This document shows, piece by piece, positions 29,391 through 37,654 of a stretch of 64,000 bases of DNA. The stretch comes from Acidovorax sp. 210-6 (GTDB taxonomy: Bacteria > Pseudomonadota > Gammaproteobacteria > Burkholderiales > Burkholderiaceae_C). Location of the stretch: the NCBI RefSeq assembly GCF_010020825.1, contig NZ_JAACJE010000001.1, forward strand, positions 806,001 through 870,000. The letters are read 5' to 3'. The stretch's first letter is position 1; the number at the start of each line of letters is the position of its first letter. A program made the translations under genes and the position numbers. The notes below the pieces were generated by a model. That model searched no databases. It saw only the letters and a list, made by a program, of their open reading frames with translations, and was not told the origin of the DNA.

Positions 29391-30020
29391 ATGATCCATT
29401 TGGCCGACCGGCTCGTCGCTACGCTTCCCAGTCGACAAGACGGGTTGTACAACCCTTACGCCGACAACTGCGCGTATGACGGCCCGGAAAACACTCCGCA
29501 GGCGCGGCTGGAGCGGTTGCGAAATCACCTGGATTGCAGGCCAAGGCTGATCCTCGTTGGCGAGGCGCCGGGGTACCGGGGCTGCCGCTACTCCGGTGTA
29601 GCGTTCACCAGCGAAGGGTTGTTGCTGGATGGCGTGATTCCACGGATCGATCCGCCATCGCATCGTCTGACAAAGCGACATCTGCCCTTGAGGGAGCCAT
29701 CTGCCACCATCATCTGGCGCACGCTGAAATCGCTCTCCATCCAGGAGGAAACAGTTCTGTGGAACGCCGTTCAGATGCACCCGCATCGCCGAGGTGAACC
29801 TTGGTCGAACCGGACTCCAACGGCCAAGGAGTTGGCGCTCGGGGTCCCCGCCCTGCAGATACTCCGGCGCGCATTTCCGAATGCGGTGTTTGTTCCGATC
29901 GGGAAAAAAGCCTATGAGTTACTGCAGAAAACAGGAATCAGGTCGGCGGCGTATGTGCGCCATCCCGCCAACGGAGGGGCGGCGCGTTTTGCCGAAGGAC
30001 TGGCTGTGATCCTGGCATGA
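29391..30020 (+). CDS. Uracil-DNA glycosylase superfamily protein
   Basis: A 209-residue protein of the uracil-DNA-glycosylase-like fold. Motif 1 reads LILVGEAPGYRGCRYSGVAF, typical of the superfamily's glycine-rich first active-site loop, and a C-terminal YVRHPANGG takes the place of the usual HPS loop. It lacks the Cys pattern of the [4Fe-4S] family 4 enzymes as far as I can see. Whether it excises uracil or another base is open. I chose the ATG at 29391; a TTG at 29373 would add six residues. GC content is lower than in its neighbours (visible in AT-rich codons near the 3' end), which may point to acquisition. Confidence 0.75.
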   Translation: MIHLADRLVATLPSRQDGLYNPYADNCAYDGPENTPQARLERLRNHLDCRPRLILVGEAPGYRGCRYSGVAFTSEGLLLDGVIPRIDPPSHRLTKRHLPLREPSATIIWRTLKSLSIQEETVLWNAVQMHPHRRGEPWSNRTPTAKELALGVPALQILRRAFPNAVFVPIGKKAYELLQKTGIRSAAYVRHPANGGAARFAEGLAVILA

Positions 30021-30076
30021 CGAGTGTGTTCCTGTTGCCCGTCGGCGTTGACGGGGTCACGGTGCCGTGCCTGGGG

Positions 30077-30145
30077 CTGCTATGAATCAAAGAGCTATCG
30101 GCGCTTTGCTAGAAAGGGCTGGGGGCTGATTTGATTCTGAACGAT
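30077..30145 (+). repeat. Two-hairpin repeat copy A6 (degenerate)
   Basis: GCTATGAATCAAAGAGCTAT followed by GGCGCTTTGCTAGAAAGGGCT and a tail with GATTTGATTC. Both stems are imperfect. It directly follows, on the minus strand, the epimerase 3'-end fragment at 30158-30272, as copy A7 follows the intact epimerase gene. Confidence 0.5.
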
Positions 30146-30157
30146 CGGACGTGACTC

Positions 30158-30272
30158 ACCCGCCACCAATCGGCTGCAATGCCCCCACGGTCGGCCCAGC
30201 AAGCGCTCGAAGGCCGCCGGGTCGCCCACGTCGTCGCTGTCCAGCATGCCCAGGCGCTCAAAGTGCCAGCGC
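30158..30272 (-). pseudogene. 3'-end fragment of an NAD-dependent epimerase gene
   Basis: The minus strand encodes LGMLDSDDVGDPAAFERLLG...HCSRLVAG, matching the C-terminus of the intact gene at 31207 (LALLDSDNVGDPAEFEQLLG...HYSRLVAQ). By eye about five bases in six are identical over some 85 bases. Only the last 35-40 codons are present, with no start and nothing upstream but vapC, so it is a remnant. See the finding on the vapBC region. Confidence 0.75.
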
Positions 30273-30686
30273 TCACGCAAGCCAAGGGTTCACGACTGTC
30301 ACTCCGGTATCGGCAAAGTCCGCCACGTTGCGGGTCACCACAGCAAAGCCGTGCTCGATGGCTTTGGCCGCGATCATGGCGTCGCGCTCAGAGCGGCGGT
30401 CGGGTATGTGCAGTGAAGCGCACACGGGCGCAGTGTTTTCGGTGAATGGCAGGATGCGACCCGCGAAGGCCACACGCACCCCTGCCAGCCAGGCGCGCAG
30501 TGCACTGCCCTGCGGGGGCGTGCGCCGTTCCAGCGTGCGGATGCCGATTTCCAGCTCCAGGATGGAGATGGCCGACAGAAAAAGCCTGCTGCTGGGCTGC
30601 CCCGCCGCCCAGGCACGTACCTCGGCCGACTGATGGGGCTTGCCATGGCGCAGTTCGGAAATGACGTTGGTATCCAGGACGAACAT
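30273..30686 (-). CDS. vapC: VapC-type PIN-domain toxin
   Basis: A 137-residue PIN-domain ribonuclease, the toxin of a type II toxin-antitoxin pair. The first acidic motif is in MFVLDTNVISELRHG, the second in LELEIGI, and the third in RRSERDAMIAAKAIEHGFAVVTRNVADF, giving the usual D-E-D-D active-site set. It starts nine bases after the antitoxin stop. The last residues NPW are typical of VapC proteins of the FitB/StbB branch. RNA target unknown. Confidence 0.92.
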   Translation of the reverse strand: MFVLDTNVISELRHGKPHQSAEVRAWAAGQPSSRLFLSAISILELEIGIRTLERRTPPQGSALRAWLAGVRVAFAGRILPFTENTAPVCASLHIPDRRSERDAMIAAKAIEHGFAVVTRNVADFADTGVTVVNPWLA

Positions 30687-30695
30687 GGATGGCTT

Positions 30696-30956
30696 TCAGT
30701 CGAACGACGCGCCTTGGATCTGCACCTTCAACCGAGGGGGCTCGAAATCAATGCCTTCCCCCCCGGGGATGCCATCCATCACGTCCAGGAGCGAGCGTTC
30801 GCTTTGCCCTGCGATGCGGTAGTAGTCGTCGATCTTGAGCAGCGCATAGGCTGGGCGCCCCCGGTCGGTGATGAATACCGGGCCATCCACCGTTGCGCGC
30901 TTGGCCGCAGACACATCGCGCGTGAAATCGCGGCTGGAAAACGTATGGATGCTCAT
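30696..30956 (-). CDS. Phd/YefM-type antitoxin
   Basis: An 86-residue antitoxin that should neutralise the adjacent PIN toxin and repress the operon. The N-terminal Phd fold is seen in FTRDVSAAKRATVDGPVFITDRGRPAYALLKIDDY, where RG.P..VL/ALL is the family signature. The C-terminal tail (FEPPRLKVQIQG) would wrap around the toxin. The ATG at 30956 has a good site CGGAGG six bases upstream; an in-frame ATG at 30974 lies too close to the palindromic operator. Confidence 0.9.
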   Translation of the reverse strand: MSIHTFSSRDFTRDVSAAKRATVDGPVFITDRGRPAYALLKIDDYYRIAGQSERSLLDVMDGIPGGEGIDFEPPRLKVQIQGASFD

Positions 30957-30978
30957 GCGAACCTCCGGAATCACAATG

Positions 30979-31002
30979 ATGTTTGTATGTTATGACAAAC
31001 AT
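30979..31002. promoter_or_regulatory. Palindromic operator of the toxin-antitoxin operon
   Basis: A perfect inverted repeat ATGTTTGT (30979-30986) / ACAAACAT (30995-31002) with an 8-base AT-rich spacer lies 23 bases before the antitoxin ATG. It probably overlaps the promoter and is the expected site for autorepression by the antitoxin complex. Confidence 0.7.
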
Positions 31003-31130
31003 GAAGGGAGCGTCAATTTGCAGGTGCTGATGAAAGGTGAGGGTTCAGCGTGACGGTGGCTTGGAGTTGCTTTTGCCACGGTCTGTATGCGTTCTTGACC
31101 ACCTGTGGGTTGGCATTGAGCAGCATTGTT

Positions 31131-31195
31131 GTGCTATCAATAGTGAAGCAAGTAACGCTTGTTCAGTAAGCTTTGGATGCCTTTTGCTTGAAATA
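31131..31195 (+). repeat. Two-hairpin repeat copy A7 (degenerate)
   Basis: GTGCTATCAATAGTGAAGCA, then AACGCTTGTTCAGTAAGCTTT and a tail GATGCCTTTTGCTTGAAAT. The stems are decayed but the order of blocks is that of the family. It lies just past the epimerase stop codon. Confidence 0.5.
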
Positions 31196-31206
31196 TGGGC
31201 GCACAA

Positions 31207-32106
31207 TCATCTCCACGCCTGCGCCACCAACCGGCTGTAATGCACCCCCGACCGGCCCAGCAATTGCTCGAACTCCGCCGGATCGCCCACGTTGTCGCTG
31301 TCCAGCAGGGCCAGCGATTCGCTGCACCAGGGCACCGAGGCTGGCAGCAGGTCGCCCGCGCGGGCACTCAGGCGCGTCAGCGGCAGGGGCAGGCGCATCA
31401 CTAGTGCGGGGCCGTGGCCTTGCTGCTGGCGCAGGCTGGCGACGAAGTCGGCCATGCGCACGGGTTCGGGGCCGGTGCAGGCCACGGTGCCGGTGTGCTG
31501 CAGGGCCGGGCCGAGCAGGGCCACCACGGCAGCGGCCAGGTCGTGCACCGACACGGGCTGGATACGCGCCGTGAGCATGGGCGCGGGGAACACCACCACG
31601 GGCAGGCGGGCCAGGTTCATGAACAGCGCGCTGCTGTCGCCGCCCTTGCCAAACACCACGCTGGGGCGCAGCACCACGGGGTCGAGCTGGCCGGCAGCGG
31701 CCAGGGTGCGCAGGCAGGCTTCGGCGGCCAGCTTGGTGCGGGCGTAGCGCGTGGCGCTGCCTTCGATGCCCAGGGCCGAGATCTGCACCACGCGGCGCAC
31801 GCCAGCCTGGGCGCAGGCCTGGAACAGAGCACAGGGGGTGTGCTGGTGCACGGCGTCGATGGGGCGCGCGGCGCTGTCGCGCAGCACGCCCACGGCGTTG
31901 ACCACGGCGTCCATGCCCTGCAGCCGGGGCAGCCAGGACTCGGGCGTGGTGTCGCGGGCAAAGTCCATGGGCACCTGGTCTGGCTGGAGCTTGGCCTGGG
32001 CGCTGCGGGGGGATACCCCGGCGTGCACCTGGTGCCCGGCGGCGCGCAGGGCGGCATGCAGGGTCTGGCCGATGAATCCGGTGGCGCCGGTCAGAAGGAT
32101 GTGCAT
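31207..32106 (-). CDS. NAD(P)-dependent epimerase/dehydratase-like protein (NDUFA9 type)
   Basis: A 299-residue atypical short-chain dehydrogenase. The Rossmann motif GATGFIG begins at residue 7; the extended SDR shape with SALG and YARTKLAAE (YXXXK) at about residues 108-126 is typical of the complex-I NDUFA9-like group. It is followed by an NAD(P)-binding C-terminal region. The biochemical substrate is unknown. Its last 40 codons are duplicated at 30158-30272 on the other side of the vapBC pair. Confidence 0.85.
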   Translation of the reverse strand: MHILLTGATGFIGQTLHAALRAAGHQVHAGVSPRSAQAKLQPDQVPMDFARDTTPESWLPRLQGMDAVVNAVGVLRDSAARPIDAVHQHTPCALFQACAQAGVRRVVQISALGIEGSATRYARTKLAAEACLRTLAAAGQLDPVVLRPSVVFGKGGDSSALFMNLARLPVVVFPAPMLTARIQPVSVHDLAAAVVALLGPALQHTGTVACTGPEPVRMADFVASLRQQQGHGPALVMRLPLPLTRLSARAGDLLPASVPWCSESLALLDSDNVGDPAEFEQLLGRSGVHYSRLVAQAWR

Positions 32107-32310
32107 GGTGGTGTGGGCTGGGCTTCGGATGCGGTCACCTTACACCCATGGCGTGGTGTGTGGCTCGGTGGCGGGTGGATTCAGGGGTTGGTGACACGGA
32201 TATTGCCCTGGCGGACGGGGCTGGGTGCTTGACAGGCTTGCTAAGATCAAAATGCATGCCTTGTCAGCGCTCGCCAGCCAGCGCATTCTTCGCAGACCCC
32301 TGTTTGGGGA

Positions 32311-32373
32311 TATTGATAAAAATACCTTCTAAGGCAAGCGCAACAAGCGCTAATAGCTATGATTTTGATAGCA
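32311..32373 (-). repeat. Two-hairpin repeat copy A8, across a start codon
   Basis: GCTATGATTTTGATAGC (32356-32372) is the first stem; the second (GCGCAACAAGCGC) is degenerate. The ATG of the ZIP transporter at 32359 is inside the first stem, so the repeat encodes the first residues MILIA and provides the upstream translation signals. Confidence 0.65.
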
Positions 32374-33207
32374 ATCATCACGGCCACTCTGGCTGCCGGG
32401 ATCGGCAGCGTGTGGCTTGCCGCCGGGCTTTTGAGCACCGGGCTGGGCACGCGGCCCGACGGTGTGGGCACGCGCCATCTGCTGAGCCTGGCCGCAGGTG
32501 CACTGCTGGCCACGGCCTTCATGCACCTGCTGCCCGAGGCGTTCGAGAGCCAGGCCGGGGCGCATGAGCTGTTCACCACGCTGCTGGTGGGCCTGGTGTT
32601 CTTCTTTTTGCTGGACAAGGCCGAGCTGTGGCACCACGGGCACGAGCACCACGACCCGGTGCAGGGCCAGCACGACCATGCCCATGGCCACGGGCACGAC
32701 CATTCACACGGCCACGCGCATGGCCATGAGCACCATCACCACCACGCCGCGCCGCAGGGCGGTGGCTGGGCGGTGCTGACCGGCGACAGCGTGCATTGCT
32801 TTGGCGACGGGGTGTTGATCGCTTCGGCCTTCCTGGCTGACATGCGCCTGGGGCTGGTGGCGGCGCTGTCGGTGCTGGCGCACGAGGTGCCGCACCACAT
32901 GGGCGATCTGGTGGTGCTGCGCCAGAGCAGTGCCAGCCGCCGCATTGCGCTGGTCAAGGTGTCGCTGGCAGGGGCGGTCACGGCGCTGGGCGGGGTCGCG
33001 GGCTACTTTCTGGTGGGGCAGTTGCACGACTGGCTGCCGTTCTTTCTGGCCGTGGCGTCCAGCAGCTTTGTCTATGTGGCCCTGGCGGACCTGATTCCAC
33101 AACTGCAGCGCCATGTGTCTGCGCGCGAGACGGCGTTTCAGATTTTCTGGCTGCTGCTGGGGATGGCGGTGGTCACCCTGGTCAGCGGCGCGGCGCACAG
33201 CCACTGA
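32359..33207 (+). CDS. ZIP-family divalent metal transporter
   Basis: A 282-residue integral membrane protein of the ZIP family (zinc or other divalent cation uptake). Hydrophobic helices are at about 1-25, 35-55 and 75-90, then a cytoplasmic loop at about 93-140 with some 20 histidines (HDHAHGHGHDHSHGHAHGH). The conserved transport helices follow with VHCFGDGVLIASAF and LAHEVPHHMGD. The N-terminal residues come from repeat A8. A later start at about residue 13 is not offered by any ATG, so the start seems real. Zinc is the most likely substrate. Confidence 0.88.
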   Translation: MILIAIITATLAAGIGSVWLAAGLLSTGLGTRPDGVGTRHLLSLAAGALLATAFMHLLPEAFESQAGAHELFTTLLVGLVFFFLLDKAELWHHGHEHHDPVQGQHDHAHGHGHDHSHGHAHGHEHHHHHAAPQGGGWAVLTGDSVHCFGDGVLIASAFLADMRLGLVAALSVLAHEVPHHMGDLVVLRQSSASRRIALVKVSLAGAVTALGGVAGYFLVGQLHDWLPFFLAVASSSFVYVALADLIPQLQRHVSARETAFQIFWLLLGMAVVTLVSGAAHSH

Positions 33208-33252
33208 CGGTGGCAGGGGCTGGCGCACCGCGCTGGGCGGATGTCGATATGG

Positions 33253-34038
33253 TCAGCGTCCGATGGCAAACACGGCGGGCGTGTGCTTGTCGGGGCCGTC
33301 GGGCTGTGCGCGCCACTGGCGCACGGTCTGGCTGCGCGTGCGGGCGCTGGCCAGGGTCAGGCCGCTGCTCACGGCCAGGTGGGTGCCCGGCTGCAGGGTT
33401 TGCAGCAGGGCCTGGAGCAGGGCGGCGTTGCGGTAGGGCGTCTCGATGCACAGTTGCGTTTGGCCGCTCTTGAGCGCCAGGGCCTCCAGCGTGCGGATGC
33501 GCTGGGCGCGTTCGTCGGCGTCCTGCGGCAGGTAGCCCACAAAGGCAAAGTTCTGCCCGTTGAGCCCGCTGGCCGCCAGCGCCAGCAGCAGCGACACCGG
33601 CCCCACCAGCGGTACCACCTGCAGCCCCAGTGCGTGCGCTGCACGCACCACCGAGCTGCCGGGGTCGGCCACGGCGGGCATGCCCGCTTCGCTGACCAGG
33701 CCCATGTCGTGCCCGGCCAGGGCGGGGGCGAGCAGGGGGCGGGCGTCAAACGGCGCCGAGCCTTTGTCGCCGTGGTCGCCTTTTTTGTGCACTTCACGCG
33801 GCAGTTCGGTGATGTGCTGTTCCTGCAGGGGCAGCGCCAGCGGGTGCAGCGCGTCGATGCGCTTGAGGTAGGCGCGCGTGCTCTTGGCGTTCTCGCACAC
33901 CCAGTGGGTGATGCGGGCGGCCGTGGCCAGCGTGGCGTCGGGCAGGGCGTCGCGCAGGGGGGCTTGTGGCTCGCAGCCAAAGTCCAGCGGTGCGGGCACC
34001 AGGTACAGACGGCCGGGGGTGGGGGCGGGCGTGTTCAT
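33253..34038 (-). CDS. RsmI-like SAM-dependent (tetrapyrrole methylase family) methyltransferase
   Basis: A 261-residue member of the tetrapyrrole-methylase fold. The N-terminus RLYLVPAPLDFG replaces the LYVVATPIGN of true RsmI, and SEAGMPAVADPGSSVVRAA with GPVSLLLALAASGLNGQNFAFVGYLP are the shared motifs. It is shorter than RsmI and likely a paralogue; a 16S rRNA 2'-O-methylation role (C1402) is possible but not assured. The start overlaps the maf stop by four bases. Confidence 0.8.
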   Translation of the reverse strand: MNTPAPTPGRLYLVPAPLDFGCEPQAPLRDALPDATLATAARITHWVCENAKSTRAYLKRIDALHPLALPLQEQHITELPREVHKKGDHGDKGSAPFDARPLLAPALAGHDMGLVSEAGMPAVADPGSSVVRAAHALGLQVVPLVGPVSLLLALAASGLNGQNFAFVGYLPQDADERAQRIRTLEALALKSGQTQLCIETPYRNAALLQALLQTLQPGTHLAVSSGLTLASARTRSQTVRQWRAQPDGPDKHTPAVFAIGR

Positions 34039-34634
34039 GGCAGCGTGAGGCCTGCGGCGCGCAGCATGCGGCAGGTGCGGATCAAGGGCAGGCCGACCAG
34101 GGCGGTGGGGTCGTCGCTGAGGATGGCGTCCAGCAGGCTGATGCCCAGGCCTTCACTTTTGGCGCTGCCGGCGCAGTCGTAGGGCTGTTCGGCGTGCAGG
34201 TAGCGCTCGATTTCGTCACCCGTCAACGTGCGAAAGCGCACTTCCACGGGCGCCAGGTCCACCTGTTCAAAGCCGGTGGCCGCGCAGACCACGGCCACGG
34301 CGGTCTGAAAGATGACGGTTTCGCCGCTCATGCGTTGCAGTTGTGCGCTGGCGCGCTCGTGGGTACCGGGCTTGCCCAGGGGCTGGCCGTGTAGGTCAGC
34401 CACCTGGTCGGAGCCAATAACCACGGCGTCGGGGTGCTGGGCTGCTACGGCGTGGGCCTTGGCCAGCGCCAGGCGCAGTGCCAGTGCGCGCGGGGCTTCG
34501 CCTTGCAGGGGGGTTTCGTCCACGTCGGGCGCGGCCACCGTGAAAGGCAGGCCCAGGCGCTGCAGCAATTCGCGCCTGTAGCGCGAGGTGGAGCCCAAAA
34601 CCAGAGTGCGAACAAGGGAGGGGGATTGATGCAT
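34035..34634 (-). CDS. Maf-family nucleotide pyrophosphatase (YceF type)
   Basis: A 199-residue Maf/HAM1-like housecleaning enzyme. The N-terminal LVLGSTSRYRRELLQRLGLPF and the AAPDVDETPL motif point to the YceF subgroup, which hydrolyses m7GTP; VVIGSDQV.DL.G is the active-site strand. It is divergent from the DUF177 gene, with start codons almost touching if the longer DUF177 frame were used. It forms a two-gene operon with the rsmI-like gene. Confidence 0.9.
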   Translation of the reverse strand: MHQSPSLVRTLVLGSTSRYRRELLQRLGLPFTVAAPDVDETPLQGEAPRALALRLALAKAHAVAAQHPDAVVIGSDQVADLHGQPLGKPGTHERASAQLQRMSGETVIFQTAVAVVCAATGFEQVDLAPVEVRFRTLTGDEIERYLHAEQPYDCAGSAKSEGLGISLLDAILSDDPTALVGLPLIRTCRMLRAAGLTLP

Positions 34635-34659
34635 GGCGCGATTCTCTTACACTGCACGC

Positions 34660-35214
34660 ATGACCAAGGAATTCCACCCCGACCGGCTCGACGCCAAAGC
34701 CTTTGTGCTGGCAGGTGCGCGCCTGGAAGGGCACGAGTCCCTGCTCAAGTACGAGCGCCTGGCGCAGGAGGCCAAGGGATTGCATCCCGACCTGCGTGTC
34801 GATTGGGTGGCGGTCGGCGAATGGCGCCCTGAAGTCGGCAACGAAGCTGGGCAGCTCTGGATGCATTTGCAGGCCCGCGCGGACTTTCCCATGGTGTGCC
34901 AGCGCTGCCTGGGGCCGGTGGATGTGCCGCTGCAGGTGGATCAGTGGTTCCGCTTCGTCGCGGACGAGGCCACGGCCGAGGCGCTGGACGACGAGGTTGA
35001 AGAAGACCTGCTGGCCCTGAGCCGTGAGTTTGATCTGCACGAGCTGATCGAGGACGAGCTCCTCATGGCCCTGCCGCTGGTGCCGCGCCACGACGAGTGC
35101 CCGGACCCGGTGCAGTTGTCCGCCAGCGACGAGGACTTTGATTCCGCCAGTGCCGAGCGCCCCAACCCCTTTGCCGCGCTGGCGAGCCTGCGCGTTGGCA
35201 AAAAAGACACCTGA
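34660..35214 (+). CDS. yceD: DUF177 (YceD) protein
   Basis: A 184-residue member of the YceD family found next to rpmF in most bacteria and implicated in 23S rRNA or ribosome maturation. The CQRCLGPVDVPLQV segment and the acidic block ALDDEVEEDLLALSREFDLHELIEDELLMALPLVP are diagnostic. I prefer the ATG at 34660; one at 34633 overlaps the divergent maf start. First gene of the cluster leading into fatty acid synthesis. Confidence 0.9.
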   Translation: MTKEFHPDRLDAKAFVLAGARLEGHESLLKYERLAQEAKGLHPDLRVDWVAVGEWRPEVGNEAGQLWMHLQARADFPMVCQRCLGPVDVPLQVDQWFRFVADEATAEALDDEVEEDLLALSREFDLHELIEDELLMALPLVPRHDECPDPVQLSASDEDFDSASAERPNPFAALASLRVGKKDT

Positions 35215-35216
35215 CG

Positions 35217-35234
35217 GCAGCTTTGGGCTATAAT
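35217..35234 (+). promoter_or_regulatory. Possible promoter of rpmF-plsX
   Basis: TATAAT at 35229-35234 with GGGC before it fits a strong -10 box just past the yceD stop; a -35 at the right distance is not convincing. It would give rpmF its own start about 80 bases downstream. Confidence 0.4.
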
Positions 35235-35318
35235 CGAGGGCTTCGCGCGAATCCCCTCGTGTCTTTAATGGGCTGATCGCGTTTTCCACCAACACCTTTT
35301 GAAGACCAGGAGCCCATC

Positions 35319-35501
35319 ATGGCCGTTCAGCAAAACAAAAAGTCGCCTTCCAAGCGCGGTATGCACCGTTCGCACAATGCCCTGACGGTGCCCGGCATTG
35401 CCGTGGAGCCCACCACGGGCGAAATCCACCTGCGCCACCACATCAGCCCCAACGGCTTTTACCGTGGCCGCCAGGTGCTGAAGAGCAAGTCCGAAGCCTG
35501 A
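35319..35501 (+). CDS. rpmF: 50S ribosomal protein L32
   Basis: A 60-residue ribosomal protein: [22 protein letters not shown] at the N-terminus is unmistakable. The preceding CAGGAG gives a good ribosome-binding site. It sits between yceD and plsX as in most proteobacteria. The zinc-binding cysteines of some L32 variants are absent. Confidence 0.97.
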   Translation: MAVQQNKKSPSKRGMHRSHNALTVPGIAVEPTTGEIHLRHHISPNGFYRGRQVLKSKSEA

Positions 35502-35624
35502 CCCTGTCTCTGCCCGAGGCCGAGTCTCTCAGGGCCCGTAGCTACCGTTTCGTAGCACGGGCCTTTGTCGTTTGTGCGCCCTGCGCACCCCACCGGGCCG
35601 CTGAACCGGCCAAGACCCTGTTGC

Positions 35625-36680
35625 ATGATCACACTGGCTGTTGACTGCATGGGGGGCGACCACGGCCCCCATGTCACATTGGCGGCGTGCCGCCACTTTT
35701 TGGACGCGCACGCCGATGCGCGCCTGCTCCTGGTGGGTCTGCCCGAGGTCTTGCAGGGCTTTGCGCATGAGCGCGCCAGCCTGGTGCCTGCCTCCGAAGT
35801 GGTGGCCATGGACGACCCCGTCGAAATTGCCCTGCGCCGCAAGAAGGACTCGTCCATGCGCGTGGCCATCGTGCAGGTCAAGGAAGGTGCGGCTGATGCC
35901 GCCGTGTCGGCCGGCAATACGGGCGCCTTGATGGCCATTGCACGCTACGTGCTCAAGACGATGGACGGCATCGACCGCCCGGCCATTGCCTACCCGCTGC
36001 CCAATGCGTTGGGCGGTTCGACCACGGTGCTGGACCTGGGTGCCAACGTGGATTGCACCGAGCGCCACCTGCTGGAGTTTGCCGTGATGGGCTCGGCGCT
36101 CGATACCGTGCTCAAGGGCAAGGAGCAGCCCAGCGTCGGTTTGCTCAACATTGGTGCCGAAGCGATCAAGGGCAGCGAAGTGATCAAAAAGGCGGGTGAA
36201 TTGCTGCGATCTGCGGCCAACTCCGGCGATTTGAACTTTTTCGGCAATGTCGAAGGCAACGATATCTTCAAGGGAACGACCGATATCGTGGTCTGTGACG
36301 GCTTTGTTGGCAATGTGGCGCTCAAGACCAGTGAAGGCTTGGCGGCCATGGTGGGCGGATTCCTCAAGCAGGAGTTTTCGCGCAACATTTTCACAAAAGT
36401 CGCAGCGATCGTCGCCTATCCGGTTCTATCTGCATTCAAAAAACGCGTGGACTACCGTCGCTACAACGGTGCGGCGCTGCTGGGTTTGCGTGGGCTGGTT
36501 TTCAAGAGCCACGGGTCTGCCGATGAGATGGCTTTTGAGCAGGCTTTGAACCGGGCGTATGATGCAGCCCGCAACAACCTGCTGGATCGCGTCCGTCGGC
36601 GGATTGCCAGTGCAGCACCTTTTCTGCTGCCGGAGGCAGACAAGACCGAGGCCGACGTGGCGCCAGCGCCACTTCAATGA
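35625..36680 (+). CDS. plsX: Phosphate acyltransferase PlsX
   Basis: A 351-residue enzyme that converts acyl-ACP to acyl-phosphate for phospholipid synthesis. It begins [14 protein letters not shown] and includes [18 protein letters not shown] and the C-terminal [14 protein letters not shown] block, all family hallmarks. The ATG at 35625 gives the normal N-terminus. It overlaps fabH by four bases. Confidence 0.96.
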   Translation: MITLAVDCMGGDHGPHVTLAACRHFLDAHADARLLLVGLPEVLQGFAHERASLVPASEVVAMDDPVEIALRRKKDSSMRVAIVQVKEGAADAAVSAGNTGALMAIARYVLKTMDGIDRPAIAYPLPNALGGSTTVLDLGANVDCTERHLLEFAVMGSALDTVLKGKEQPSVGLLNIGAEAIKGSEVIKKAGELLRSAANSGDLNFFGNVEGNDIFKGTTDIVVCDGFVGNVALKTSEGLAAMVGGFLKQEFSRNIFTKVAAIVAYPVLSAFKKRVDYRRYNGAALLGLRGLVFKSHGSADEMAFEQALNRAYDAARNNLLDRVRRRIASAAPFLLPEADKTEADVAPAPLQ

Positions 36681-37654
36681 CACGCTATTCCCGAATTACC
36701 GGCACCGGCAGTTACCTTCCGCCGCGCCGGGTGACCAATGCCGAACTGGTGGCCGACCTGGCCAGCCGCGGCATCGAGTCTTCCAACGAATGGATTGTGG
36801 AGCGCACGGGCATCCAGGCGCGGCATTTCGCCGACGCTGCAGTGGCCTGCAGCGACCTGGCGCTGGAGGCGGCGCGCCACGCATTGCAGGCCGCCAGCCT
36901 GCGCGCACAAGACATTGACCTCATCATCGTCGCCACGTCCACGCCGGACATGGTGTTCCCCTCCACTGCCGCCATCCTCCAGCACAAGCTGGGCGCCTCG
37001 GGCTGCCCGGTCTTTGATGTGCAGGCGGTGTGCAGTGGCTTTGTCTATGCGCTGACGGTGGCCGACGCCATGATCCGTGCCGGCACGGCCCGGCGTGCGC
37101 TGGTGGTGGGATCCGAAATCTTCAGCCGTCTGCTGGACTTCAACGACCGCACCACCTGCGTGCTGTTTGGCGATGGTGCGGGCGCTGTGGTGTTGGAGGC
37201 GTCCGAGACGCCGGGCATTCTGGCTTCGGATCTGCATGCCGATGGACGCCATGTGGGCATTCTGTGCGTGCCGGGCCATGTGTCCGGCGGTCAGATCGCA
37301 GGGCGCCCCTTGCTCACCATGGACGGCCCCGCCGTCTTCAAACTGGCCGTGGGCGTGCTGGAAAGCGCGGCGCGTGCCACGCTCGACAAGGCAGGCCTGA
37401 AGGAATCCGACATTGACTGGCTGATACCGCACCAGGCCAACATCCGCATCATGCAGGGCACGGCACGCAAGCTCAAGCTCCCGCTGGAGCGCATGGTGGT
37501 TACCGTGGACCAGCACGGCAACACCTCGGCGGCGTCCATCCCCTTGGCACTGGACTATGCCGTGCGTGCAGGGCAGATCAAGGAAGGCGAGACGGTCATG
37601 CTCGAAGGCGTGGGCGGCGGCTTTACCTGGGGTGCTGTGCTACTAAAAATGTAG
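36677..37654 (+). CDS. fabH: 3-oxoacyl-ACP synthase III (FabH)
   Basis: A 325-residue condensing enzyme that starts fatty acid synthesis from acetyl-CoA and malonyl-ACP. The catalytic Cys lies in [13 protein letters not shown], the His in [12 protein letters not shown] and the Asn in [14 protein letters not shown]. The protein ends [10 protein letters not shown]; the last codons and the TAG stop lie in the first stem of repeat A9, but the C-terminal sequence is still of the usual type. Confidence 0.96.
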   Translation: MTRYSRITGTGSYLPPRRVTNAELVADLASRGIESSNEWIVERTGIQARHFADAAVACSDLALEAARHALQAASLRAQDIDLIIVATSTPDMVFPSTAAILQHKLGASGCPVFDVQAVCSGFVYALTVADAMIRAGTARRALVVGSEIFSRLLDFNDRTTCVLFGDGAGAVVLEASETPGILASDLHADGRHVGILCVPGHVSGGQIAGRPLLTMDGPAVFKLAVGVLESAARATLDKAGLKESDIDWLIPHQANIRIMQGTARKLKLPLERMVVTVDQHGNTSAASIPLALDYAVRAGQIKEGETVMLEGVGGGFTWGAVLLKM

